Positions 49,299-61,256 of a DNA stretch of 64,000 nucleotides are shown here, one piece after another. The stretch spans positions 53,841,070 through 53,905,069 of the forward strand of contig CM049320.1 of the NCBI GenBank assembly GCA_026874595.1, in the 5' to 3' direction. The translations under genes were made by a program, and so were the position numbers. The notes below the pieces were generated by a model. The model saw nothing but the letters and a program-made list of their open reading frames with translations, made no database searches and was not told the origin of the DNA. Positions within the stretch are counted from its first letter, which is position 1. Each line of letters starts with the position of its first letter. The DNA is from Sipunculus nudus. Its lineage: Eukaryota > Annelida > Sipuncula > Golfingiida > Sipunculidae.

Positions 49299-49800
49299 AA
49301 GGCCCCGCATTTCAAGTAGTGCTGGACTAGTATATATTTGGGTAAAAAGTCTAGTTTATAGCTATAGTTATGTCCAATTACCGATTGTACTCTGGGGGCT
49401 ATATTTGATTTTGGACAGGTCTGCAATTCGAAAAGGACGGAGGTCTCATACAGACTATTCATCCCTGTAAAATTGACAAAGATCAAAGGTATTCTGTTCG
49501 TGAAAATGTGTGCGACAGTAAATCTTCGATTATTGTTTGTTTGTCATAGCCTGCGAGTCAGAAAATCTCCGATTGTCCCCTGGTGGCCAAATTTGATTTT
49601 GAGCAGGCCTGTAATTCAATTGGGATGGGTTCCCCATAGGTATCAATCATTCCTGTGAATTTGCAAGAGATGTTCTTGTTGAGATATCGCGCACGAAAGA
49701 AAGCGTCGGAAGGACGGAAGGATGCATGGACGGAAGGACGGAAGGACGGACGGGCTGACACGGTGATCACTATAGGGCACTCTTTTCAAGCGGGGCCCTA
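49299..49800. mobile_element. MITE-like element with GGCCCCGC ends and GGAC tail
   Basis: Left AAGGCCCCGCATTTCAAG and right, in reverse complement, TAGGGCCCCGCTTGAAAAG form short terminal repeats. The interior has a diverged tandem duplication (ATATTTGATTTTGGACAGGT and AAATTTGATTTTGAGCAGGC, 180 bp apart), and a GGACGGAAGGACGGA run lies near the right end at about 49710-49755. Confidence 0.6.
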
Positions 49801-49929
49801 ATTACCTGCATATTAATTGCCTTGAAACAACTGTTATCCATTATGTTTCAATGGCCTGTATCTGCTCTGTTTATACCTACACCATTGGTGGATTTATAAG
49901 CCCCAGTGCATTGTGGGGGAAAGGATTGC

Positions 49930-50097
49930 CTTTAGTCTGTAGGCCTATAGCAGTGGAGGAAGCTGGAGGACCCGGTGAAAACCACCGCCCTAGGACGGAT
50001 AAGTACAACCCACTCTCACAGCCACACCATGGGATCGAACCCGGGTACCCTAGCAGAAATATTCCTGTCAAGCACGTATTACCTTGTTGCACAGTAG
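49930..50097 (-). mobile_element. tRNA-derived SINE, minus strand
   Basis: On the minus strand a perfect-looking B box GGGTTCGATCCC (50042 to 50031) follows a tRNA-like head with GGTAATACGTGCTTGAC. The body that follows contains GGCGGTGGTTTTCACCGGG and CTCCAGCTTCCTCC, a string seen in several marine invertebrate SINEs. It borders duplication F copy 1. Confidence 0.65.
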
Positions 50098-50107
50098 AGA
50101 CCCATTA

Positions 50108-51430
50108 TCACCGTCTTATATTTCTTAATCCCTCCACCTCCATGCATTGGCTTATGAAGGAACCTGATCGGATTTCGTTGCATGCTCATCTTAGTGATAT
50201 ACTTCACAATTAATCTTCTACCTCTTCAGGCCACGTGACCGCAGGTCCTCATCATATAGCATTGTCACAGGTCCATTTTTTACGTAATCCCAAAATCCGT
50301 CTTTTCCTGAATAAAAATGCGTGTTTAATTTTCTTAATCCAGTTCGTAAACCACGGCACAATCACAATCTTACCTGTGTGAATAGGAAAGGAACCAACTG
50401 ATAACAGACGATAGAAAGGTATACGATAAATTGATCTAGCGGGTTATGGCTTGAAGAGATTATATAAAAGTTCTTTGGAACACAAGAAACGGGACGGGGT
50501 GAGAGAGACACCATCCTCATTAGACAATGGTAAATAAAAACACGCAGGCTATATACAAGGTCTGCTGTCCATAAAAACATTAAGGGGCATAATCAGGAGC
50601 AATATTATTCCTTTTCTTTCCCACTATCAGTTCAGTTTTTCTTTATTCAAATGTCTCACAGTAAAACAATTCCAGCTCAAAGTCTCATTTCCTCGCATAC
50701 GACTGTTTAAAACCTTGTTATAGCCCTGCGTGTTGGTAAACACGGTCTGTGTACCGGAGGTCCGATTAAGGGGCAACACGCGGTTTTTCAGCCAGCGGGA
50801 ACATGTATTACATTTTTTTAGCCAAGTCAGTCAGGGTATCTCCTGATTGGCACGTGTTGTGGCTCCGCGCAGCACACGGCCCAACACACTGTGTTTATGT
50901 TTACACCGGGCGATCGGGCCTGGTTCACTGTTTTTAACACTCGTTAACAGGAGTAAGCAAAACGGTTTCAATGCAATATTTTGGCAGGTACAGATTTATT
51001 TAAAATAGAAGAAACCATTTTCGTGTTAACTCAATATGCTATGCTAGGTGATTTGGCCCCTTTAAAGAATACTTTATTCGAAAATAAAAATGTATGTGTA
51101 AATTAAATTCTATTTGATCGAGTTTACCCACAGACACCTGACACAATGGGGATATAATAGGCACTAACGGAAACAGAGAGAGATGTTTTTTAATGAGAAC
51201 CAGTGGAAACGGGATACAAGAGTATGATTGAACAGTTATATATAAGGCATGTTTGAGCGGTCAACGGAAAAGTTTCTTGCAAATAGACCCAAAGAATAAG
51301 AAAACACAATGTGTTTATAGGTAAATATAATTAAATGACGGCAAAGAATAAAGAAAGCCAGTATGATTATTTATTGATATGCTTAAACGACCGATGGGGA
51401 AAGGTTTAGTTTGTGTTTATTATACCACCA
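50108..51430 (+). repeat. Duplication F, copy 1, with insertion
   Basis: Aligns in the same orientation with 52182-53035: CCGTCTTATATTTCT, GGAACCTGATCGGATTT, CGTAAACCACGG, GGAAAGGAACCAACT and AGCGGGTTATGGC in the first part, then TATTTGATCG, CCAGTGGAAACGGGAT and GAAAGCCAGTATGATTA in the second. The 486 bp between the two parts are missing from copy 2. Confidence 0.85.
50580..51065. mobile_element. TTAA insertion with known empty site
   Basis: TTAA at 50580-50583 and 51062-51065 bounds a 486-bp segment whose ends are GGGGCATAATC and, inverted, AGGGGCCAAATC. The corresponding site in duplication copy 2 (about 52670) has a single TTAA. This is the expected footprint of a piggyBac-type insertion. 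The ends resemble family E. Confidence 0.78.
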
Positions 51431-52181
51431 CCCACCCCCACCACTGCCTCGAGGGCCTATGGGTCTGCCTTTTTTCATCTCAACCGACAGACCGATGGTC
51501 TGGAGCTGTAATCCATCTTGTTACCTTAACGTGTGATCTTTCATCATGCACGCATGTTCTTTCCCTTCTGCCTCACGTCACAGATTTAATAACCAACACA
51601 GGTATACAGACTAGGACCACTGGTGGATTGGTAGATGTGTGAACGGGTTCTGTGGTTAACATTACTAGCGGTATACCCATAATGTCGACATGCGACGTAT
51701 GACATCTGGGTTTTAGTGTGAACGCTAAATGGTGGCCCCCATGAGCGGTTTCGAGAAAATGGAAGAAATAAACATCCCAGGGTTCGTTATGGGCGCTGGG
51801 GTGGAACACGAAAATACTCCTGGACAGTGTCCAGAGAGTTTTGTTGCGAAGGGACCTGTATCGGCAAGGTTAATGCGGGATAACGCTACATTGGACCACG
51901 CCCAAATTCTCATATTATAGGCCTTCTCTTAATACACACGCTCGATAAATGTAACTTCGCCTATGGAAGTAAAAATAATGAGTGACATGTTTTATATCAA
52001 GATATGGATTTATAACTTTTGAAAAAGGAATACTTTATAAACAGGAACAGTTGAAATGATTTGACCGGGCAAAAGGTGCAAAGGGAAAAGATGGGATCCA
52101 TTATACGTACACTTCCCCGTCACTATTAGTAAACCCCCGAGGGATGTGTGGGACAAAGTAAGGCAAGAGGGACACATTAAA
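51431..52181. other. Spacer between duplication F copies
   Basis: No gene supported. Short open frames on both strands near 51.6-51.9 kb overlap each other and have no motif. Confidence 0.35.
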
Positions 52182-53035
52182 ACCGTCTTATATTTCTGAA
52201 TCCTTCCACCTCCATACATTGGCTAATGAGGGAACCTGATCGGATTTAAATGCATGCTCATCTTAGGGATATACGTCACAATACGTCTTCTATTTCTTCA
52301 GGCCATGTGATCGCAGGTCACCATTATAGCATTCTGACAAGGCCATTGCATGTCACGTTATCCCCCAAATCCGTCTTTTCCTCACAAATATTACGTGTTT
52401 AACATACTTATTCCATTTCGTAAACCACGGTCCAGTCACAATCTTTCCTGGTGAATAGGAAAGGAACCAACTCATAACAGACCATACAAAGGTATACGAC
52501 AATCCGATCCAGCGGGTTATGGCGGATGGAGATTTTATAAATTTAACAGAAAAAAATCAAGAAACAGGGGGGGGGGTCGTAATATGTATATAGTATATGC
52601 ATCACTCTCCCGAATGACAAAACGGTTATAAACACGCAGGTTGTGAAAGTTCTGCTGCATAAAAAAACTTAAAGGATACTTTATAAAAAAATAAAACAAT
52701 ATGTCAATTAAAGTCTATTTGATCGGGTTTACCCACAAACTCTTGACAAAATGTTGATGTAATAGGCACAGACGGACACAAACATAACTTTTTTTTAATA
52801 AGTACCAGTGGAAACGGGATGCAACTAAATGTTTGATTGATCATATTTAAAGCATGTTTGAGCGGATAACGGAACAGTTCTGCAACAGACACTCAGAATA
52901 AGAAAACACAATATGATTTAAAATGAATTTGATTAAACGACGGCACAGTATAAGGAAAGCCAGTATGATTAAATATAGGTATACTTAAACGACGGATAGG
53001 AAAGGGATTCGTTTGTGCTTATTGTACCCCTTTCC
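52182..53035 (+). repeat. Duplication F, copy 2 (empty-site copy)
   Basis: Same order of shared blocks as copy 1 but without the TTAA insertion. An extra G-run lies at 52567-52575. Confidence 0.85.
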
Positions 53036-53451
53036 CAAGCCCTGGCTAAGCATAAAAATCGAAACCACTCATTGGATCCAAGTCACATGACATAAAAACT
53101 GGTATATCGCTCATTAGGATAGAAAGTTCAGATATTTCTCTGATTTTCGAGTTACTTTTTTAAGCCTAAAATATATGAAGTTCATGTTGATACATACAGC
53201 CCGTTACAGTTAAGGTTATGTCAGCAACTCTGTCTTTAATTTTTTTCTTCCTATCTGGTATACGGACATGCATGTGGTTATAAAAAATGTAGCTAATCTT
53301 AAATGGAATGGTCCTGGAATTTACAGAAAAAATGGATGAAACGACGAAGAACTCATTGAACGTAATACTTTATTTTAAATCTATATTTTCATATGATGCA
53401 TAATGTTAAAGGACAATACTAATAAAATACTTATAATATAAGTATACATGC

Positions 53452-53506
<55 letters not shown>

Positions 53507-54298
53507 GCATATTTGTCTGTAATCCTGCCTATTTCCTTCAGTAACCCCCCCCCCCCCCCTATAAGCGAGACTACCAGAGAGCGAGATTCCCCTCGAGTAC
53601 ATCGGGATAACACGGCCTTCATTATGAATACCTGCATGGGAAGCATCACGATGGTTATTAACGCATTAGGCGAGCTAATCTGTAACCTTATGATGAAGTG
53701 CTTCTAAATATAGGGCCTGATATATAACACCTTCTGATCACAGCGTGGTAAGTACCATCAACTCTAGCCACAAAGCTGAACTATAAAATGTTAGCTAAAT
53801 CTGATAGTGCCTTTCAGTCACCATCCTAGACATGCATTTAATTAGATCTAATTAGTCTAATTCTAAACTCCTTGGTTAAAGCAGAAAAAATCCGTATTCT
53901 TATAAACTGTGGTTGGTTTCATATTCGCGAGGCTGAAATTTCGCGATTTCACCAGAACCTATATATCAAATATTTGGTAAAGCCATTCCATTGCCATTAT
54001 TATAAATTGAGAATAATTCATGAGCTTGTGATATTCTTCTCATATAAGGATGGGCCCGTACACACAGCAGAGGTTCTTTAGTCCAAATTTAAGGGAATGT
54101 TTTGCCTTAACCTGCATGGATGTAATTTATATTAAGATTTCTCACTGTTCTAACCTATTCCCATTCAAGTATTGGCTACACTTAATAAGAAGGACATACT
54201 CAATTTGCTAATTATTCCCTGAAGGTGTCATTTTCGCGATTATTTCTCATTCGCAAATATCGCGAAATTAAAACCGTCGCGAACAAAAGGCAACCACA
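53036..54298. other. AT-rich spacer with a compound microsatellite
   Basis: No gene seen. (TA)n(TG)n lies at 53450-53504 and a C-run at about 53546-53558. Confidence 0.4.
53450..53504. repeat. (TA)n(TG)n compound microsatellite
   Basis: About 12 TA units run into about 15 TG units. Confidence 0.97.

Positions 54299-54358
<60 letters not shown>
54299..54358. repeat. (TA)n microsatellite
   Basis: About 29 TA units. Confidence 0.98.
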
Positions 54359-54360
<2 letters not shown>

Positions 54361-54780
54361 GGTACCTCAGTTTATTTAAACTTTATTTAACTAACATACA
54401 TAAATTAACAGCTCATATACGTATATATATTAATACATATGTGTGCATATATAAAACAGAAATATAACACAAGTCATGTTGCTTCAAATACATTTTCACT
54501 GCATATTCCTTGTCGGATATGAACGGTACAGCCTGCATGTGTGTATTCTGGGACCACAATGCGCGAAAACTGAAGTCGCTTATTGTTGCCTAACTTATAA
54601 ATGTTGCATTTGGATTCTTAATCAGATATTTACATTATGGTGGTAAAGGTATGATGTCACAATGTCCTATCACAGAGATTATGATCGTGTCGCGGTCATA
54701 CCACTTATCTCAATATATGGGCAGTCGACCTATCATAGGTCATCAGACGTTTCGTTATGAAGGCAATCAGTTTAAAAATT

Positions 54781-54894
54781 TAGCCATTTCACGCATTTCT
54801 CGCACATAAAAAAAAGAGGATTCTGAAATAATTTGGGCCTCAGAGCCAGACCTTTAATAGATATCGACGGTTCGTAGGGCCGAATAAATGCCCG
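54781..54894 (-). repeat. Split direct repeat block Y, outer copy (B2)
   Basis: Matches 55192-55304 at all but about four positions, including CGCATTTCTCGCACATAA and GGCCTCAGAGCCAGACC. Confidence 0.93.
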
Positions 54895-55026
54895 GCTGAC
54901 AAAGAATGGTGCATAAAGTGCAAAGGAACCAAAAAATCATAACACGGAAGTATGGGGGGGGGGGGGGGATGATATGAGAAATGGGTGCAATGAACCGCAG
55001 TGGAATAGCTGGGAGGGCATGGGTGG

Positions 55027-55190
55027 TTTATTTCAGTTTTTTGCTTGTACCACGGCGACCGAGCAACTGGCGTGTTTTCACTTTGCCAAGTGGCAACATC
55101 AGTAAAGGATCGGTGAAGCGTGACGCGACCCCCCTCCCGCGGTCGGGTCCCCATGTTTGGCTAAAAACAATTAATTTCTTTAATAGCCAC
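55027..55190 (-). repeat. Split direct repeat block X, inner copy (A2)
   Basis: From TTTATTTCAGTTTTTTGC to TAATAGCCAC. Matches 55941-56103 at all but roughly ten positions. Block Y starts two bases further on. Confidence 0.93.
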
Positions 55191-55191
55191 C

Positions 55192-55304
55192 TAGCCGTTT
55201 CACGCATTTCTCGCACATAAAAAAAGAGGATTCTGAAATAATTTGGGCCTCAGAGCCAGACCTTTAATAGATATCGGCGGTTCGTAGGGCCGAATAAAAG
55301 CCCG
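55192..55304 (-). repeat. Split direct repeat block Y, inner copy (B1)
   Basis: Lies between the recombinase frame end (stop at 55312-55314) and block X, as the Ngaro plan requires. Confidence 0.93.
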
Positions 55305-55311
55305 AGTCAAC

Positions 55312-55941
55312 TTAAGGTTCACTTTGAGGCCCAGATACCGCGAGTCTTGAGTCACAATAGCTAGCTACCCTGTTTGCGATGCCGATTTTAATATAAGCGG
55401 GTGTTTCTATGTATGATTGTTAGACATGGCTTGTCCAGCGTCCTGAGAGTTTATTAATCTCCCAGTCCCGAAGCTGTGCCGCGGCAACATCAGAAGTGAA
55501 ACCCCGACGCATTGAGTGACCGGAGAAATTCCCAGTTAATCCCGGGGCCGCCAGTAGCAAACGCATTTGACTTGAGAATAATGACTTTGACAAGATAACA
55601 TTGTTTTGGAACCGATAAAGGGCATCTGTGGCACAATTTTGAGGCAAGCCATTTCTCACCTGTAAGTACTGGATCATTCCACACACTGCGCAAACCTGTG
55701 ATTGGGAGCAGCCAATGTACATGTCGACGCCATGGCAGTGCCGGTCCGTTTTGGATTGTTTCAAATGCAGTCTCATATGCAATGACGGCGAATTTAGTAT
55801 TTGAATACTACCTAATGAAAGGTGGCGTCTGTGATCAAAACTCCCAGACCCAGTAATTTCAGCTGCTCTCAGACAGGCGTAATATGCCATGATCATCGCT
55901 GACCACAATATTTTGTGTTGATAAGAATTAGTAATGACCCT
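55312..55941 (-). pseudogene. Tyrosine recombinase (Ngaro type), one nonsense codon
   Basis: The minus-strand frame is open from the X block edge (about 55941) to a stop at 55312-55314, broken only by TAA at 55422-55420. Catalytic landmarks are visible in order: the box-I Arg in YYACLRAAEI, the beta-hairpin Lys in LKQSKTD, HxxR in GHSMRRGF, and GRW in place of the usual GH. The stop falls five codons after GRW, and the presumed nucleophile Tyr is in QSYIETP (codon at 55413-55411), three codons past the stop. The N-terminal core-binding domain is missing and no good ATG stands at the front, so translation would need an upstream start. In DIRS, Ngaro and Crypton proteins this domain joins circular DNA to the genome. 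The split repeats favour Ngaro. Confidence 0.85.
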
Positions 55942-56103
55942 TTATTTCAGTTTTTTGCTTGTACCACGGCGACCGAGCAACTGGCGTGTTCTCACTTTTC
56001 CAAGTGGCAACAATAGTAAAGGATCGGTGAAGCGTGATGCGACCCCCTCCCGCGGTCGGGTCCCCGTGTTTGGCTAAAAACAATTAACTACTTTAATTGC
56101 CAC
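55941..56103 (-). repeat. Split direct repeat block X, outer copy (A1)
   Basis: The 5' end of the element on the minus strand. Same as 55027-55190 apart from scattered changes and one fewer C in a C-run. Confidence 0.93.
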
Positions 56104-56394
56104 ATTTCATAGCCGACATTCCGGATCTCTAGATCCGGAATATTACCAATAACCTAATCAAACGATGGTTTGTGGTACGTAAGCACTGGAAATATATGAA
56201 TCAAATATGGGGGGAATTGATTTCGCGGCTCCTTATCTCCATGGTTACCTTTACATGATCAGTTATTTTGGCTCGGGCGATAATGTAATAAGAGAGAAAA
56301 CTCTCGTTCTCGCCGGAGATAACCTTATTTGCCTGTCCCGTAATGCTAAAGAACATAAAACAAAAACATTTTATAGTGTATATAATCAAAATGT

Positions 56395-56397
<3 letters not shown>
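56104..56397. other. Flank of the Ngaro-like element
   Basis: A small palindrome CCGGATCTCTAGATCCGG lies at 56121-56138. Nothing else is recognised. Confidence 0.4.

Positions 56398-56453
<56 letters not shown>
56398..56453. repeat. (TA)n microsatellite
   Basis: About 28 TA units, followed by a second short AT run. Confidence 0.97.
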
Positions 56454-56466
<13 letters not shown>

Positions 56467-56576
56467 ATTGATCATGCACTTGCATTCCCATAACTCTCCC
56501 TCACATAAATATTTATAGGCTTTTTAGGAGGGTAGGGGGAAGGGTGCATCCGGCAAGTTTAAGGGGCTTGAGGGCG

Positions 56577-56577
56577 C

Positions 56578-56646
<69 letters not shown>
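56577..56646. repeat. (TA)n microsatellite
   Basis: About 34 TA units, only 125 bp from the previous tract. Confidence 0.98.
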
Positions 56647-56648
<2 letters not shown>

Positions 56649-56726
56649 CGTAAGGATAGGCATGTAAATTGTTTCCAGAAAATATACAAAAGAAATTTTT
56701 CTAGAAAAAAAAAGAAAATATTTTCA

Positions 56727-56800
56727 AGTATAGTATTTTGACCATTAGAAAATATTGAATTAACAGAATATAGTATTTTGACCATTAGAAAATATTGATC
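56727..56800. repeat. 40-bp tandem duplication
   Basis: TATAGTATTTTGACCATTAG followed by AAAATATTGA occurs twice in tandem. Confidence 0.93.
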
Positions 56801-57814
56801 AACAAAATCATGCGTGATAAATTGATTATATTTGTATTCTTAATCCTTATATAGTCTTTTTTTCAAAATAAAACTCCAGATCTCGTTACCATATAATTAT
56901 TTCTTTTTTCAAAACAGTTGGCGTGCATGGTATGAAGGATGAAATAAATATACCGGAAGGCTTAGGGTATACTAAACTCTTATAAGAACCCTAATTGTTC
57001 TGGTTAGAATCATGGTTCTAAAAGGAACCATTTTGTCACTGAAATCGGTCATCTGGCACTTGGAGGTACTTGCGGTGATAATAACTTATAATAAGGTTCC
57101 AGATGGAACCCGTGTTGTCTGTGGCGTCAATTTATTTTCAAGGGCGATGATGAGTCACAGGCGTGCGAGGATAGTCAAAGTAGGAACAACTTTTTAATTG
57201 ACCTTTATTGTTTGTCTGACACATTTCATAAATATTACAATTTAGTAAAGGTTTAAAAGAAAGATATATTTCCAGTACAGGTTTTACTCTAAACCAGGTT
57301 TAGAAAAATAATATTTCTTAGAAGTTGGACCAAAGTCTAATTATTAATCTATTTAACTTTTAGTATATTAATATAATTATCTTAATATCGGGGGGGGGGG
57401 TAATTGAATTGACCATCTCCACTTACAAAAAAGTAAAGAGGGTGAGGGGGCATATATTGAGGTCTCTTGTAACCAAACGTTTTATGTAGTTTAAGATGTA
57501 ATTATCATAACTATATTAACATGAACTCTCTATAAGGTTATCAGTTTAAATATTAAGAGTTCAGGTATATTTCCTACCGTTCTCACTTAAATGAATTGCA
57601 TTATATACTATTCCCTTACCTCCAAAGATTGTACATTACTGATCTAAATAACTAAACAAACTCAATTGAGAAACAAGTTCAACTTGTTTTCACGTGCATG
57701 ACGCATGTTGACTCAGAGGAAATACAATGAATGTACCATGCCAATTGATGCATGCTGTCACATGACATAAAATATACCAATCGTATAGTATACTTTCTAA
57801 CAACACTTTTGTGC

Positions 57815-58120
57815 GAGAAAAAAAATCCGTTTTAACTCGGCAAAGTGGTAAAACAATCCGCATGTTTGTTGAATTTCTGACCGCATGAATGCAAGCATGG
57901 CTCGCACTGGTTACTTCACGGCAGCCAACTTGAACGTGATACAGAAATTGATTCCTTATCAGAGAGACGGATTTTCAGTTTGGTTTGTGAGTTCACATGT
58001 ATTCTCTTGTATTAATTCATCATTTGTAGCCGATTGTTAAGAATATCGGCTGTTTACCACGATATCAATGCAACAGGATACATGATCTTTGCAGTAGGTT
58101 CCCCCGAATGGCTTGTAAAA
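57815..58120 (+). repeat. Diverged duplication C, copy 2
   Basis: Partner of 27865-28160; see the shared words listed there. Confidence 0.6.
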
Positions 58121-58664
58121 CGACTCAAGTCAGGCTTACCAGCCCAATATAATTGCGTGCTGATTCGTGAATTCACGGTTATTCAAAAACTCCCATGGAC
58201 CTTTGACCAAGACGCATAAGTTAAAAAAATTAATGATCTGTGCCGCCCTCTGCCAACAACCACCGTAACGATCACTTTATTTTCTGTTGTGTATTCAACA
58301 TTTTGTAGACTTCGGTGACTTTGTTTCTCTTGTCATACACAAGTAAAATTTTACAAAGAGGAAAAGATTTATTCGCTGAATCGATATCCTATGGGCTAAT
58401 TTTTGTGGTCCTTTTTCTGGTAACAAAATCCTTCTCTGCGCATTTACAACTTCCCTCATATGATCGTATAGATTTTTGATTATTCGATCTCTTATTTTAT
58501 TTTACTATTCGAAACCCTCATATAAGTTTACTTCAAGTATCCACTAAGTTCACCTTTGTTTTACCTGAGCACAGAGGACACCAAAAAAAACTCAGCTGCA
58601 CATCTTCTGGACGTTGATACAAGATGATTTAGGCTTGGCTGCACACTTTTGGTGTGTAAACTTG

Positions 58665-58678
58665 CCAGCAGATGGCGA
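58665..58678 (+). promoter_or_regulatory. CTCF-like motif
   Basis: CCAGCAGATGGCG fits the CTCF core CCASYAGRKGGCR at each position. Confidence 0.4.
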
Positions 58679-60658
58679 CTACACTTCAATGTCTCCGCCC
58701 GAAGGATACGCACGTTGCTGTATTTCTTTATTTCCCACAAACATCTTCAAATTCGTGAAGCACAATAAATAAAGTTATTAAACAATTACCTGAGAGTATG
58801 TTGTTTCCACAGTCAGACAAGGCAAAGAAAATGAGGGGCTTTGTATCTCATTTCCTCAAAATCCCAGTCCGAACTCACTGAAGCAAAAGGTTACCTTCCA
58901 AGTATGCATGCAGTCCCAAAACAAGCATCTTACTACATGAGTTTGATTGGCCATATATTAAAGATAAAAAAAGAAAGTTTGACAACACACTGCCAGACAT
59001 GTTTCAGATTTAAGCTAAACATACATAAAAATCAAACCATTGGGTTTTTTTAATGCCACTTGGAAAAATTGCAAGAGCCAACCAAAGCAAGCGAAATTAT
59101 TCACTCCTCTACTTCAGGTCATGACCCCAGGGTCATGTGAATTAAAAGAACCATGTGACCATCAGAATTATGGGTCTGTGTATCCGTTTTAAGTGATGTT
59201 TCGAGGCGGCACTGACGTTGCTATCTGCTTTCTACCAAGAGGTGACTAAGTACAGTATGCCGCACCAATTGCCCATTATAGCACCTCTAGGGATCTTAAA
59301 CATTTGATTTATTTAGCCTTGTACAAGCAAGTGTAAATAAACAACTTCATATACCATTTATATTTATTTTATAGAAGTGTCTAGCAGACGACACTTACTT
59401 TGACATTCTAAACATTGTTATAAACTCATACTAAAAGCACTTATATTAACTCATGTTTAAAGCACTTATCTTACATACAAGTACTTAATATTGTGTCTGT
59501 CAATAACAGTACTGATATTACAGGTCTGATTGTTACAATATGCTTAACAGATTTTATATTTTGAAATAATAATTAGCGATATTTTCGTAGCATCAATTTA
59601 TGTTATCTTTAATACAACTTACAAGATTGTGTAAAGTTAAGCATATATTATGTCATTATGTTTAAATAATTGATTTACGGTGCCGATCTTACATAAACTG
59701 TGTAACTATAGTGCCATTCCTTGCATAATATAATCAGTCGAGCTACTTATCATAATGAAAGTTTGAGTTTAATGATCCTTCACGGTATATTTCATTGATT
59801 TTCCAACACACATATATTCTAAACAGTCTCACAACATTCAGGACAGAATAAAACTCAATTCTTAAGTACCTAATTGACTTGGGGAATATTAAGCGTGATA
59901 CCATATGAGATGCAAATGCATTCAATAGCATGTGTGTGGCATATATAATCCTCGGGTATGTATATGTCATTCTTCACTGCAATAATTTCTTTAACTTTTT
60001 CTTATTATTCAGATGTAAAAAAAAGTTCTTAGACCCCCAATATCCAAACTTTCCGTGTCAACACAGGCAACGGATATAGGATACTATAGTCTATGTGGAA
60101 ACGAGGAAGGATAGTCAAAATTATACAAAATACAAACACACACATAAATTGATATTATGAAAATATCAGTCAGGAAATTTAAAATATAAAGAGTTATATA
60201 CTTTAAAATATGTTTATATTAAATAAACTGAAAAAATAATATCATTATTTATTTTATTATTAGAATAGTTCGAAAATATTGTCCAGTAAGAATTCAATAT
60301 ATGAATGAGCATAATTGAATATGCTGAAAGTCTACAATATAAGTACTGTAATGACAGACATAATATAAAAGATGTGTACTATATGACACAAGTGCTTGTA
60401 GTATTAGTTCATAAAATTGCTTGTAGTTGGAGTTAGTAATAATAGTGCCTGTATGTTGTGCAAGGTCTAGAATGTCAAAAGTTTGGGCAGGCGACAATGT
60501 CGTCTGCCCATAAGCTTCTTTAAATGCACACAGACCACATAAATTCGGACCCAGTAGACAATGCATATACACTTTCAACCGAGTTTACGAATAAAGGAAA
60601 ATTTCTTCTTGTGACAGCTATGTACAGCTGTCTGTAATAGGGTTATATCACTGTCTAA

Positions 60659-61256
60659 AGCCTAGGTCACAACCGGGATACGGTCTCCGTACCCAGAAGC
60701 GGATCCAGGGGACGGGTCCAGTGTGTCCGGACCCCCCCCCCCCCCCCTTTTTTTTTCTTTTTTTAAGGGTGTCTGACCAATTTTTGCGGCCCGGAACCCC
60801 CCCCCCCTTATCTTCGGTACTTGAGACCTTTTTTTCAGGGTTTTCATCAGCCCTCCTGGGTTGGACCCCACCTTTTCCTTTAAGGCTGGATCCGCTCTGG
60901 TTCGGCGGGTGTTTTGGGCTATAACTCACGGTCGTCGTAGGGGCAACCGTTTGTTTTTCCCAATGCCACAGGGCTCCGCAACGACAGTAATTGACATTAG
61001 AGCAAGCAACGGCAGCGCGTCAGGCAGTCAAGTATATGGGCTCCGTACGGCCACCGTACAGTAGACGATTTTTTATGTCCACTTCGCCACCCGAGAGACC
61101 CGCGGAAGTCGCAAGGGGTCTTCGCGGCTCCCGTTAGGTTAGCTAAAATTTTACCGTGCAAATGCCGCGGGAATGAGGATGACATCTTGCCCCCACATCA
61201 TCTTCAGCGCAAAACACCCGCCGTACGGAGACCGTATCCCGGTTGTGACCTAGGCT
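60659..61256. mobile_element. CpG-rich MITE with 34-bp perfect TIRs
   Basis: 60659-60692 and 61223-61256 are exact reverse complements over 34 bp, starting AGCCTAGGTCACAACCGGGA. The interior is GC- and CpG-rich (GTACGG, CCGCGG and GCGTC words), and 60693-60900 is a second element nested inside the left part. The flanks suggest a TA target duplication. No transposase is present. The perfect terminal repeats imply recent activity. Confidence 0.9.
60693..60900. mobile_element. Nested MITE with AGCGGATCCAG ends
   Basis: Left CCAGAAGCGGATCCAG and right, inverted, CCAGAGCGGATCCAG differ by one inserted A. The interior holds two C-runs, each following a T-poor GGNCC word. It sits directly inside the left terminal repeat of the surrounding MITE. 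Ends of the GGCGGATCCAG type are common in hAT-like non-autonomous elements. Confidence 0.72.

Larger units (their letters stand above)
54781..56103 (-). mobile_element. Ngaro-like YR retroelement, internally deleted
   Basis: Read on the minus strand the order is block X (56103-55941), tyrosine recombinase, block Y (55304-55192), block X again (55190-55027), 132 bp, then block Y again (54894-54781). This is the A1-ORF-B1-A2-B2 'split direct repeat' plan known for Ngaro-type elements, which integrate through a tyrosine recombinase. The reverse transcriptase, RNase H and gag parts are absent, and the first X block runs straight into the recombinase catalytic domain. The element is therefore a 1.3-kb internal-deletion derivative. 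The 132-bp gap before the last Y block contains a long G-run. Confidence 0.85.
56801..60658. other. AT-rich region, no supported gene
   Basis: Holds duplication C copy 2 (57815-58120) and one CTCF-like motif. TGGTTCTAAAAGGAACCA near 57013 is a short palindrome. A 94-codon minus-strand frame at 60578-60294 has no motif and no clear splice signals. Confidence 0.4.
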
